Positions 1-6,968 of a DNA stretch of 10,829 bases are shown here, piece after piece (the first letter of the stretch is position 1; each line of letters opens with the position of its first letter). The notes under the pieces were generated by a model, which was not told where the DNA came from, ran no database searches, and saw nothing but the letters and a program-made list of their open reading frames with translations. The stretch comes from an uncultured Eubacteriales bacterium (GTDB lineage: Bacteria; Bacillota; Clostridia; Peptostreptococcales; Anaerovoracaceae). Made by a program: the position numbers and the translations under genes. Where the stretch lies: NCBI GenBank assembly GCA_905206455.1, contig CAJLHL010000081.1, forward strand, positions 1 through 10,829. The letters run 5' to 3'.

Positions 1-341
1 ATTTTTCCAAAACTCTCTTCGCTGATGACATGTTCGATTCGGCAGGCGTCTTCAGCGGCTACTTTCGGATCTACGCCGAGACGGATCAGGTACTGACTGA
101 GCAGGACGTGTCTCTCATAGATGGCAGTGGCGATGCGCATACCCTCCGGAAGAAGTGTTATCATTCCATCGGGCGCCATTTCGATCAGTCCGCTTTCGCG
201 GAGTTTTTTCATGGCGACGCTGACACTCGGTTTTGAAAAATTGAGTTCATTTACGATATCGATAGAGCGAACCTGTCCCTGACGCTGTTTTAAGATGAGT
301 ATGGTTTCGAGATAGTTTTCCGCTGATTCTTGTATTTTCAA
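1..341 (-). CDS. DtxR/MntR-family metal-dependent transcriptional repressor (partial, C-terminus beyond left edge)
   Basis: The first 113 codons of a DtxR-family regulator, a dimeric repressor that binds operator DNA when loaded with Fe(II) or Mn(II). The winged helix-turn-helix covers about residues 4-68 (ENYLETILIL, then the recognition region FSKPSVSVAMKKLRESG). The start of the dimerisation/metal-binding domain follows (YERHVLL, then EDACRIEHVIS). Metal-ligand positions by alignment with DtxR and MntR are N9, E12, H78, C100, E103 and H104. Cys-Glu-His at 100/103/104 matches DtxR Cys102-Glu105-His106 rather than the Glu of MntR, which hints at iron, but position 9 is Asn where DtxR has Met and MntR has Asp. 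The start is TTG at 339-341, chosen because AGGAGG (351-356) lies 9 nt upstream and because later ATGs would cut the HTH. It lies 54 bp downstream of typA on the same strand with no terminator seen between. Family certain, metal unknown; the C-terminal part is not in the window. Confidence 0.9.
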   Translation of the reverse strand, partial: MKIQESAENYLETILILKQRQGQVRSIDIVNELNFSKPSVSVAMKKLRESGLIEMAPDGMITLLPEGMRIATAIYERHVLLSQYLIRLGVDPKVAAEDACRIEHVISEESFGK

Positions 342-395
342 TGAAATTCGCCTCCTTTTCTATGAGATGCTCTGAACTTTGGCGAGCGGCTGCGA

Positions 396-2228
396 TCAGG
401 ATTTCGCTTTGGCGATTCTGTTCTGATACTTCGCTCTGTCTTGGTTATTGAGAATCGATTTTCTGAGCCGGAGATTTTCCGGTGTCACTTCCAGCAGTTC
501 ATCATCGGCCAGAAATTCCAGGCATTGTTCCAGACTCATCTTTCTGACCGGTACCAGACGCAGAGATTCCTCGCTGCCCGCGGCTCTCATGTTTGTCAGG
601 TTCTTCTTTTTGCAGACATTTACGTTAATATCGCCTGCTTTCGGCGCTACGCCGATGACCATTCCCTCGTAAACAGGGACGCCTGCTTCTACAAAGAGCG
701 CGCCCCGGTCCTGAGCGTTGAAGAGTCCGTAAGCGTTTGTCTCTCCTGTCTCGAATGCCACCAGGCTTCCGGTGGATCTTCTTGCGACCTCTCCTTTAAA
801 AGGCTCGTAGCGGTCGAAGACGGAGGCCATAATGCCTTCGCCCCGAGTATCGGTCAGAAATTCATTCCGATAACCGAAAAGGCCTCTGGACGGCACCAGG
901 AATTCGATTTTCATACGGCTTCCCACCGGTGTCATCTGAACCATTTCCGCCTTTCTGACTCCCATCTTTTCCATGACAGAGCCGACGGAATTTTCCGGTA
1001 CGTCGACTACGAGACGTTCGATCGGTTCGCACAGCACGCCGTCGATCTCTCTGGTGAGGATCCGAGGCGGTGAAACGGCGAATTCATAGCCTTCCCGGCG
1101 CATATTTTCCATCAGAATGGAAAGATGCATTTCTCCGCGGCCCGCTACGTTGAATGCGTCGGTAGAATCCGTTTCCGTTACTCTCAGAGAGACATCTTTC
1201 AGAGTCTCTTTTAAGAGGCGGTCCCGGAGATTTCGTGAAGTGACATATTTTCCTTCCCGGCCGGCGAAAGGCGAGTCGTTTACGACAAAAGTCATCTCCA
1301 TGGTCGGTGCGGAGATCTGGACGAAAGGCAGAGGTTCGGGAGCATTGGGATCACAGATCGTATCCCCGATGGTGATGTCGCCGATGCCGGAGATTGCGAT
1401 GATATTGCCGGCGTAGGCTTCTGTGATAGCTTTCTTTGTCAGACCGTCGTATTCGTAGATATTGGACGCTCTCAGTTTTTTGCTGGTGTTGTCATCATGG
1501 TAATTGCAGACGATGATGTCCTGATTCTGGGTGAGTTTGCCCCGTTCGATTCTCCCCACCGCAATCCGGCCGACGAATTCGTTGTAGTCCAATGCGGAGA
1601 CCAGCATTTGAAACGGCTGATCGTAATCGGCCTCTGGAGCGGGGATGTGACTGAGAATCGTCTCAAACAGCGGACGGAGATCAGTGCCCTCTGCATTCTG
1701 GTCAGCAGATGCGATGCCCCGGCGGGCGGAACAGAATAAAATCGGAGATTCCAGCTGATCATCCGTAGCGTTGAGATCGATCAGCAGCTCGAGAATCTCG
1801 TCGATGACTTCATCGATCCGGCGGTCCGGACGGTCGATTTTGTTGATGACGATGATGACTTTGTGACCCAGTTCCAGCGCCCGGGACAGCACGAACCTCG
1901 TCTGAGGCATCGGACCTTCCGCAGCGTCGACCAAAAGGATGACGCCGTTTACCATCTTCAGGATACGCTCCACTTCTCCGCCAAAATCGGCGTGTCCCGG
2001 TGTATCTACGATATTGATTTTCACGTCGCCATAAGTGACGGCCGTATTTTTTGCTAAAATTGTAATGCCGCGTTCTCTCTCCAGGTCGTTGGAGTCCATG
2101 ACTCTTTCGACGACAGACTGATTTTCACGGTAAACGCCGCTCTGCTTGAGCATTTCGTCGACGAGAGTGGTCTTGCCGTGATCGACGTGGGCGATAATTG
2201 CAACATTTCTGAGATTAGGGTTTATCAA
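396..2228 (-). CDS. typA: Ribosome-associated translational GTPase TypA/BipA
   Basis: A 610-aa EF-G-like GTPase that binds the 70S ribosome at the site used by EF-G and supports 50S assembly and growth in the cold and under stress (known for the family). All G motifs are visible: P-loop AHVDHGKT (13-20), switch I RERGITI (51-57), DTPGH (75-79), NKID (129-132) and the SAR G5 motif near residue 168. After the GTPase domain come the EF-Tu-like beta barrel, the EF-G III-like domain, the EF-G V-like domain and the BipA-specific C-terminal domain (SLRLVPVRKMSLEQCLEF). Length is normal (E. coli and Bacillus proteins are a little over 600 aa). The start is TTG (2226-2228), giving MINPNLRNVAIIAHVDHG; AAGGAGG (2237-2243) sits 8 nt upstream and no ATG lies close by. 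It is divergent from the cold-shock gene and probably leads an operon with the DtxR-type repressor. Nothing appears broken. Confidence 0.97.
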   Translation of the reverse strand: MINPNLRNVAIIAHVDHGKTTLVDEMLKQSGVYRENQSVVERVMDSNDLERERGITILAKNTAVTYGDVKINIVDTPGHADFGGEVERILKMVNGVILLVDAAEGPMPQTRFVLSRALELGHKVIIVINKIDRPDRRIDEVIDEILELLIDLNATDDQLESPILFCSARRGIASADQNAEGTDLRPLFETILSHIPAPEADYDQPFQMLVSALDYNEFVGRIAVGRIERGKLTQNQDIIVCNYHDDNTSKKLRASNIYEYDGLTKKAITEAYAGNIIAISGIGDITIGDTICDPNAPEPLPFVQISAPTMEMTFVVNDSPFAGREGKYVTSRNLRDRLLKETLKDVSLRVTETDSTDAFNVAGRGEMHLSILMENMRREGYEFAVSPPRILTREIDGVLCEPIERLVVDVPENSVGSVMEKMGVRKAEMVQMTPVGSRMKIEFLVPSRGLFGYRNEFLTDTRGEGIMASVFDRYEPFKGEVARRSTGSLVAFETGETNAYGLFNAQDRGALFVEAGVPVYEGMVIGVAPKAGDINVNVCKKKNLTNMRAAGSEESLRLVPVRKMSLEQCLEFLADDELLEVTPENLRLRKSILNNQDRAKYQNRIAKAKS

Positions 2229-2250
2229 ATAAAGTGCCTCCTTAAAAGCC

Positions 2251-2269
2251 GTATTTTTCTTTAAAATAC
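2251..2269 (-). other. AT-rich stem-loop just upstream of the typA ribosome binding site
   Basis: A perfect 7-bp inverted repeat, GTATTTT and AAAATAC, with a 5-nt loop. It lies 7 nt upstream of the typA Shine-Dalgarno sequence inside the predicted mRNA leader. It is weak (mostly A-U pairs), so any role in temperature-dependent translation is speculation. Confidence 0.35.
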
Positions 2270-2332
2270 CAGAACCGCGGCAGGTGCGCTAAAATATTTT
2301 TCTGATATTTCAGTACTTTTTCATAACTATAT

Positions 2333-2361
2333 ATTATATTCTAATTCGTAAAATGAAGCAA
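2333..2361 (-). promoter_or_regulatory. Candidate typA promoter
   Basis: Read on the minus strand, TTGCTT (2356-2361), a 17-bp spacer and a perfect TATAAT (2333-2338). The -35 matches only the TTG half of the consensus; spacing and -10 are ideal. It would give a typA leader of about 100 nt. Confidence 0.5.
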
Positions 2362-2580
2362 TATAAATAGAGAAGGCCGGACAAAAGATAAAGGAAGATG
2401 ATGCCGGTATTTTTTATTTTATCAAAAAAATGGGGAAGAATGTCGAAAATCCTCGAATACATGCCGAGGAAAACTGAAGAAAATAGAACGAAAAGCGGAT
2501 GTTTTTGGTAATCTCTTCGCTGGAAAAGGAATTCAACCGAAAAAAATAAAAAATATTAGTGTTAAGAATTGGTAAATCCA
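2362..2580. other. AT-rich intergenic stretch with no gene seen
   Basis: Part of the 611-bp gap between typA and csp. It contains no reading frame with a ribosome binding site and no recognisable RNA gene. The only structure noted is a small CCTCG/CGAGG stem with a 9-nt loop (2451-2469), which may be chance. Confidence 0.5.
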
Positions 2581-2609
2581 TTGACGGGATGTTTTTTCTG
2601 TGATACACT
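2581..2609 (+). promoter_or_regulatory. Distal csp promoter with extended -10
   Basis: TTGACG (2581-2586, 5 of 6 consensus bases), 17-bp spacer, TACACT (2604-2609, 4 of 6) preceded by TGA at 2601-2603, which makes an extended -10 (TGn). Transcription from about 2616 would give a leader of about 224 nt before the csp start. Long structured leaders are typical of cold-shock protein mRNAs. Confidence 0.6.
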
Positions 2610-2636
2610 GATTAACGTAAGCGAAATGTTATCTTG

Positions 2637-2692
2637 ATTCACATGTTTCTGTAAGTCATTAGACATTTAATGATTTACAAAAATATGTGAAT
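2637..2692 (+). other. Long near-perfect hairpin in the csp leader
   Basis: Bases 2637-2661 pair with 2668-2692 around a 6-nt loop (2662-2667). I checked every position: 24 of 25 pair, two of them as G-U (2645/2684 and 2655/2674), with one C-A mismatch (2649/2680). A run of six T (2692-2697) follows directly, so this could be an attenuator-like terminator, but the stem is AT-rich. It begins about 20 nt after the predicted distal transcription start. Possible roles are temperature-sensing leader, attenuator, or 5' stabiliser; the sequence alone does not decide. Confidence 0.75.
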
Positions 2693-2733
2693 TTTTTAAA
2701 TTTGAGACGAAACTGAAAAGGGAGAATTCCTTT

Positions 2734-2747
2734 TGAAAGCGGTTTCC
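2734..2747 (+). promoter_or_regulatory. Possible cre-like (CcpA) operator in the csp leader
   Basis: TGAAAGCGGTTTCC matches the catabolite-responsive element consensus TGWAARCGYTWWCW at 12 of 14 positions (misses at 9 and 14) and is nearly palindromic about the central CG. It lies downstream of the distal promoter, where a bound repressor would act as a roadblock. One weakly informative match of this length can arise by chance. Confidence 0.2.
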
Positions 2748-2765
2748 TGCCGCCTGCGGCGGCAG
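2747..2765 (+). other. GC-rich stem-loop in the csp leader
   Basis: A perfect 8-bp stem CTGCCGCC/GGCGGCAG with a 3-nt loop (2755-2757), 74 nt upstream of the csp start codon. No T-run follows, so it is not a standard terminator. It stands out from its AT-rich surroundings and is likely a stable element of the leader RNA. Confidence 0.6.
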
Positions 2766-2787
2766 TACGGCAAAAAATCTTTCATAA

Positions 2788-2816
2788 TTGAATTTATGAT
2801 ATAGAGATTTTATTAT
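2788..2816 (+). promoter_or_regulatory. Candidate proximal csp promoter
   Basis: TTGAAT (2788-2793, 4 of 6), 17-bp spacer, TATTAT (2811-2816, 5 of 6). Transcription from about 2823 would start just before the AGGAGG and yield a short leader without either hairpin. It may be an alternative to the distal promoter. Confidence 0.4.
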
Positions 2817-2839
2817 TTTTAAGACAGGAGGTATTTTAG

Positions 2840-3055
2840 ATGAGCAATGGTACTGTAAAATGGTTCAATGCAGAAAAGGGTTATGGTTTTATCGCTGATG
2901 ATGACGGCGGAAATGATGTGTTTGTACATTTCTCCGCAATTCAGGCTGATGGATTTAAGACATTAAATGAGGGCCAGAAGGTCACTTTTTCAACGGAACC
3001 GGATCCGAAAAACAGCGATAAGCTCAGAGCTGTTGATGTTGTCGTTGTAGGTTAA
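2840..3055 (+). CDS. csp: CspA-family cold-shock protein
   Basis: A 71-aa single-domain cold-shock protein, a five-strand beta barrel that binds single-stranded RNA and DNA and keeps mRNA unfolded. RNP1 is seen as KGYGFI (13-18) and RNP2 as VFVHF (27-31), with the conserved opening GTVKWFNAEKGYGFI and a C-terminal half (EGQKVTFSTEPDPKNSDKLRAVDV) typical of the family. Length is slightly above the usual 66-70 aa. The ATG is set by AGGAGG (2826-2831) with 8 nt spacing. It is a single-gene unit, with its own promoters, a long leader with two hairpins and a strong terminator. The leader architecture suggests post-transcriptional control, but the sequence does not show whether this paralogue is cold-induced or constitutive. 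Confidence 0.97.
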   Translation: MSNGTVKWFNAEKGYGFIADDDGGNDVFVHFSAIQADGFKTLNEGQKVTFSTEPDPKNSDKLRAVDVVVVG

Positions 3056-3111
3056 TTTTACCTGACGATAGATCGCGGGCAGTTATTCCGTATATACTAT
3101 CGAACGACCCG

Positions 3112-3138
3112 AGCCGCCTAATAGCAGGCGGCTTTTTT
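3112..3138 (+). terminator. Intrinsic terminator of csp
   Basis: AGCCGCCT (3112-3119), a 6-nt loop, AGGCGGCT (3126-3133), then a run of T ending at 3138. It has a perfect 8-bp GC-rich stem and lies 57 bp after the csp stop. A looser CGATAG/CTATCG pairing (3066-3071 with 3097-3102) lies between stop and terminator. Confidence 0.93.
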
Positions 3139-3430
3139 GTATGCCGAAAATCTTTGGTGTGCGGCGTAATACGACATTTTCGCTGAAGAGATTCAGATTT
3201 TTTGAAAAGTTTCTAAAGAACTCTGACGTGACGCGATATTTATGACAATCTCGGAAAGAGACGGAGAGATATTTTAGGACAATCGAGAAATTATGATCAG
3301 TAAGGAAGTTGTAATTTTTTCCGTTTTTATATAAACTTATGACATGGAGTTAGTATAGACAAACCGAAGTTTGTCTATATTTTTTGACTTATAGTTAAAT
3401 AAGACTAACTATGTACTTTGAGGAGGAAAA
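3139..3430 (+). promoter_or_regulatory. Upstream region of the SLH surface-protein gene
   Basis: No gene is seen here. It contains a pair of imperfect direct repeats (GATATTT then GACAATC: 3235-3250 and 3268-3284), a weak promoter candidate TTGTAA (3309-3314), 17 bp, TAAACT (3332-3337), a perfect 11-bp hairpin (3354-3379), a second -35-like TTGACT (3384-3389) with no good -10 at proper spacing, and overlapping small palindromes at 3386-3412. The density of symmetric elements suggests a controlled promoter, but I cannot fix the transcription start. Confidence 0.4.
3354..3385 (+). terminator. Perfect 11-bp hairpin followed by T-run, upstream of the SLH gene (attenuator or operator)
   Basis: TATAGACAAAC (3354-3364), loop CGAA, GTTTGTCTATA (3369-3379), then six T (3380-3385). 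It has the form of an intrinsic terminator but sits only 46 bp before the start codon of the next gene, 216 bp after the csp terminator. If the promoter at 3309-3337 is used, the hairpin lies at the very 5' end of the mRNA and could act as an attenuator or a stabilising cap. If transcription starts after it, it could be a protein-binding site. Confidence 0.5.
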
Positions 3431-6400
3431 ATGAAAAGGAAACTGATATGTCTCAGCCTGTCCGCTTTTCTTGCGGCTTCCGGAGCGATGCCGGCATTTG
3501 CGGCGACAAGTGCGGTATCGTTCCAGGATCTGCAGGGCAACTGGGCAGAAGAAGCTGCGCTGTATTGTGCGGAAAAAGGACTGATGCAGGGGTATAATGG
3601 AAACTTCCGTCCGGCAGACCACCTGAGCCGTGCCGAGATGGCTGCGGTTATCGTCAGGAGTCTCGGGTTGACGGAAGAAACGGATCTGACAGCTTATTCT
3701 GATATAGATGCGTCTTCCTGGTATTACAGCGACATGTCTAAAGTGGTAGAGGCAGGTATTTTCCAGGGGTCCGGGGATAAGCTGAATCCCGGAGCAGATA
3801 TTACAAGGGAAGAAGCTTTTACCGTATTTGCCAGAGCTTATCAGCTTGAGGCGGATCTCAGCGTACTGGAACGATTTCGTGATTCGGATCAGATTTCCGC
3901 ATGGGCGAGGGACAGCGTTTCGGCTATGGTCCGTAAGGGATGGATTGAAGGGTCCGACGGCGCTCTGAAGCCGAAAAGCCCGATCAGCCGCGGTGAGCTG
4001 GCACAGATTTTCTACAACGGCGGAAACGATATGACACCGTCTTCCGGTGAAAATCCGTCCTCAGAGGTGAAACCGGGAACCGGACAGGGCGGATCTTCTT
4101 CCGGCGGCAGCTCTGGAGGAGGTTCCGGCGGAACGGTGACGCCTGTCGAGGAGTCTCTGGTGAAGGAATCGCAGACAAAGATCGTAGATCTGGGATATGC
4201 TCAGTATGTATCCATCGCTTTTGAAGATGGATATTCTGCAGAGAACTGTACGGTTACAGTCGACGGCACCGATGTGACTTCTGTGCTGACGCCGGTTACG
4301 GACGACGGCTCTGTAGCGAAGTGGGAACTGACCTCGCTGAAACCGGCGAAGCTCACAGTGACCAGCGGCGACAGAACGCAGAATGTTATCCTCAGCGATA
4401 ACAAAGATCCGCAGACACCTGAGGTCGTCAGCGACACCGGTGCAGATTATTTTCTAACTCACGGCGCCGTATACGTATGGGACTATTATCTTACCAATTA
4501 TGATGCGGCGGGAAATGTGAGAGTAAAACCGACTAAGACTACATTCGGTACATCTTCGCAGGAACAGGAAATTCCTTTCTATTCTCCGGACGCTGTTTTA
4601 GTCCCGGATGAAGAAGCGGATAACGGATATCATGTCAGCGGAGAGGCTGTCGTCATGTTTAATTACGCCGAAGGAACCGAGGCGGAAAAGGCATGGGTGG
4701 ACGGTATTTCCGATGTGGATCTGGTGGCATATGGAGAAAACAATCAGACGCTGAACGGGGAATTGGAATGGACTCTGGACAAAGAGGCGCCCCACGGCGA
4801 TTCTACTGTAGCGCAGGTTTCCGTTCCGCTGGGACAGATCAACTTTTTCTCAAATGGCCGTTACCAGTTGAGAATTACTTCCGGCGAACAAAGCCGCCTT
4901 TTTCCGATACATGTGGTAAATGAAAAGATTCCGTCGATGCAGCTGTCGGATCCTTCGGTGGAGAGCGGCAAGAACGTCCACTTTAAGATAAAGGATATGA
5001 CGTACGGTATTACGATGCCTATTTATCGGGTACAGCTCACACTGCCAGGCGGGGAAACTGAAGAACTGGATAAAATCGACGACTGGTATCTTTTCGGAGA
5101 CAGTTTTGTCCTTTACAACGACAATGAAAATCATCTTACCGAAGCGGGAAATTATACGCTGACGATCTGGGCGGACGGATTTCAGTCTTTCTCGAAGACT
5201 TTCTCTGTAAACGGCGCCGGAGCGTTGTTTTCCGAAAATATGAAGAACGGCGCCGGAGCGGCAAAGCCTGTCTCTTTTCAGCCGGATGCGGTAACGATGG
5301 CTACTTCGGTGGGTTCCGGAGGATCGGAGGACGGTTCGGGCGGCAGCATGATGAGTGCGGATCTGGTATTCGATGCAGACCTTCTGGCAAATGCGGAGAT
5401 TCTCTGTGAAATCGGTGTGGAAAACGATTATGCGAAAGCTATCGCTGACCGGTGGGAGTATGATATGAGCGGTATAGACGCCGTATATCTGCAGGGTTCC
5501 GACGTGCTCTACACCGCATCGGGGTATTTTGACGCAGTAAATGAGGCGAGAGCGAAAGACAAATATCTGACTTTTGCGCAATATATCGAAACCGAGGGAG
5601 CAGAGACGACTCAGAACCGGCCATACCGTGTAAAACAGGTGCTGGAAGATAACCTGCTGGGAGAGGCCATAGCCTTTGATGAGGCCGCGGGCAAAGAGGT
5701 TGCGGATCTGATTCTCGTCGACGGGCAGGGGGAACCGGCGGTGTCGGTGAAGGAAAATACCGATCCGGTCTTTTATTGTGAAGATCTCGCTTATCTGCAG
5801 GCAGTCGGCGGACATATCTATCTGAATAACGATTATCTCAATCCGATTTCTGAGGAAGACTGTGTGATCGATGCGGAGAAGAATACTATGACGCTGAAAG
5901 GGCTTGTGCTGACACCGGGTCTCCATACGCTGGAACTTCGGGCGCCGGGCTATCAGACGGTTCGTCTGACTTTCCAGTATGAAAAAGTACTGGAACAGAA
6001 TTTATCCCTTTCGCTCAGCGATGCGTCTGTACAGCCGGGCGATACGATTACAGTAACGGTGAGTGGATCGGAAGGCGATTTCCTGAAAAATCTGAAGTCA
6101 GTCGTTCTGAACCAGCCGAACGGCAGCACCGCGTCCATCGGTCCGGAGGGATATTACGGTTATGACGAATACTATACGCTGGCGGAAGATTACAGATCTC
6201 TGACTATTGTCACAGGAGATTCGTTCCGTCTGGCAGGACAATATTCTATTCAGCTGCAGGCAGAGTATTATGCGGAGAGCCTGACGACGGAAGAGTTTAC
6301 AGTAATCGCAGAGGAAAAAACCGCGCCTTCCGGGGAAATTTCCCTTGATGAAGAGCGCGGCCTGTATCAGATTTCTTTTGAGAGCGCGGGCAGTATCTAT

Positions 6401-6943
6401 TCCTGGAAATCAGCGATTCAGTCGGTGACAGTCAACGGCGAGTCCTATACAGAAGCCGGGATACTCAGCAGTCCGCAGAGCGATTCGAAAACGTACCGAT
6501 TTTCCAATTCTTACGGATACGATGTCCTTTCGCTCGGCGGAGGTTCGTTTAAAGCGGATGAAAACAACGAAATCATTATCTGCGCAGAAGGATATCAGGA
6601 CTTTGTGATAGAGTACAATGAGAATTCCGGAGCAGATAATCAGGGAGCAGAACCGCCTGCAGTGGACAAAATTGAAACACCATTTTACGGAGATTATCGA
6701 AATATCATTTTTGAAGGAGGATATACTCAGAGTGAATATATGGATGCGATTACAAGTGTAATCGTTGATGGTACGGAATATCAGAAAGTAGATTATATGT
6801 CTGCGTATAAGGGGGTATATAGGGTACTGCCAAGTGACGCTCAGATTCATATCGGGATCGAAGGTCTTGCATCGGGAGAACATACCGTTACGGTCAAGGC
6901 CAGCGGTTACAAAGACTGCACGTTCACTCTGACTGTAAACTGA
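3431..6943 (+). CDS. SLH-anchored cell-surface protein with Shr-type HID (DUF1533-like) repeat modules
   Basis: A 1170-aa secreted protein. Residues 1-24 form a signal peptide (KRK, hydrophobic core, AFA|A cleavage). Three SLH repeats follow (about 29-80, 87-140, 144-197), each with the LSRAE/ITREE/ISRGE-type motif that binds pyruvylated secondary wall polymer. A Gly/Ser/Pro linker (about 202-238) leads to beta-rich modules. Those at about 783-855, 964-1065 and 1078-1170 end in the pattern 'A-x-GY-x-D/T...F' (RAPGYQTV, CAEGYQDF, KASGYKDC) with an upstream 'V.VNG/VDGTEY', as in hemoglobin-interacting HID/DUF1533 domains of streptococcal Shr. Modules at about 501-594 and 858-961 resemble each other (LSDPSVESG / LSDASVQPG). 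Residues 640-780 (ADLVFDADLLANAEIL, QNRPYRVKQVLEDNLLG) match no domain I can name. No catalytic motif or sortase signal was seen. GAGGAGG lies 4 nt before the ATG. Ligand unknown; heme or hemoprotein binding is possible, adhesion equally so. Confidence 0.93.
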   Translation: MKRKLICLSLSAFLAASGAMPAFAATSAVSFQDLQGNWAEEAALYCAEKGLMQGYNGNFRPADHLSRAEMAAVIVRSLGLTEETDLTAYSDIDASSWYYSDMSKVVEAGIFQGSGDKLNPGADITREEAFTVFARAYQLEADLSVLERFRDSDQISAWARDSVSAMVRKGWIEGSDGALKPKSPISRGELAQIFYNGGNDMTPSSGENPSSEVKPGTGQGGSSSGGSSGGGSGGTVTPVEESLVKESQTKIVDLGYAQYVSIAFEDGYSAENCTVTVDGTDVTSVLTPVTDDGSVAKWELTSLKPAKLTVTSGDRTQNVILSDNKDPQTPEVVSDTGADYFLTHGAVYVWDYYLTNYDAAGNVRVKPTKTTFGTSSQEQEIPFYSPDAVLVPDEEADNGYHVSGEAVVMFNYAEGTEAEKAWVDGISDVDLVAYGENNQTLNGELEWTLDKEAPHGDSTVAQVSVPLGQINFFSNGRYQLRITSGEQSRLFPIHVVNEKIPSMQLSDPSVESGKNVHFKIKDMTYGITMPIYRVQLTLPGGETEELDKIDDWYLFGDSFVLYNDNENHLTEAGNYTLTIWADGFQSFSKTFSVNGAGALFSENMKNGAGAAKPVSFQPDAVTMATSVGSGGSEDGSGGSMMSADLVFDADLLANAEILCEIGVENDYAKAIADRWEYDMSGIDAVYLQGSDVLYTASGYFDAVNEARAKDKYLTFAQYIETEGAETTQNRPYRVKQVLEDNLLGEAIAFDEAAGKEVADLILVDGQGEPAVSVKENTDPVFYCEDLAYLQAVGGHIYLNNDYLNPISEEDCVIDAEKNTMTLKGLVLTPGLHTLELRAPGYQTVRLTFQYEKVLEQNLSLSLSDASVQPGDTITVTVSGSEGDFLKNLKSVVLNQPNGSTASIGPEGYYGYDEYYTLAEDYRSLTIVTGDSFRLAGQYSIQLQAEYYAESLTTEEFTVIAEEKTAPSGEISLDEERGLYQISFESAGSIYSWKSAIQSVTVNGESYTEAGILSSPQSDSKTYRFSNSYGYDVLSLGGGSFKADENNEIIICAEGYQDFVIEYNENSGADNQGAEPPAVDKIETPFYGDYRNIIFEGGYTQSEYMDAITSVIVDGTEYQKVDYMSAYKGVYRVLPSDAQIHIGIEGLASGEHTVTVKASGYKDCTFTLTVN
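5210..5260 (+). repeat. 15-bp direct repeat within the SLH gene
   Basis: AACGGCGCCGGAGCG occurs at 5210-5224 and again at 5246-5260, in frame and 36 bp apart, encoding NGAGA twice. It lies at the junction between the first beta module and the Gly/Ser-rich stretch before residue 640, so it probably reflects a small linker duplication. Confidence 0.7.
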
Positions 6944-6968
6944 TCAATCTGCAAATATGATACCGGTG

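Noticed and set aside
441..1073. 210-aa plus-strand open frame across typA
   Set aside because: Antisense to the conserved C-terminal half of typA, with no ribosome binding site and no recognisable product.
2414..2608. 64-aa minus-strand open frame in the typA-csp gap
   Set aside because: Starts with GTG without a ribosome site, overlaps the csp promoter, and has the low-complexity Phe/Ile/Lys composition of AT-rich noncoding DNA.
4850..5926. 358-aa open frame on the minus strand inside the surface-protein gene
   Set aside because: It lies wholly antisense to a clear coding region, shows no domain or motif, and its product is the Arg/His/Ile-rich composition typical of an antisense frame.
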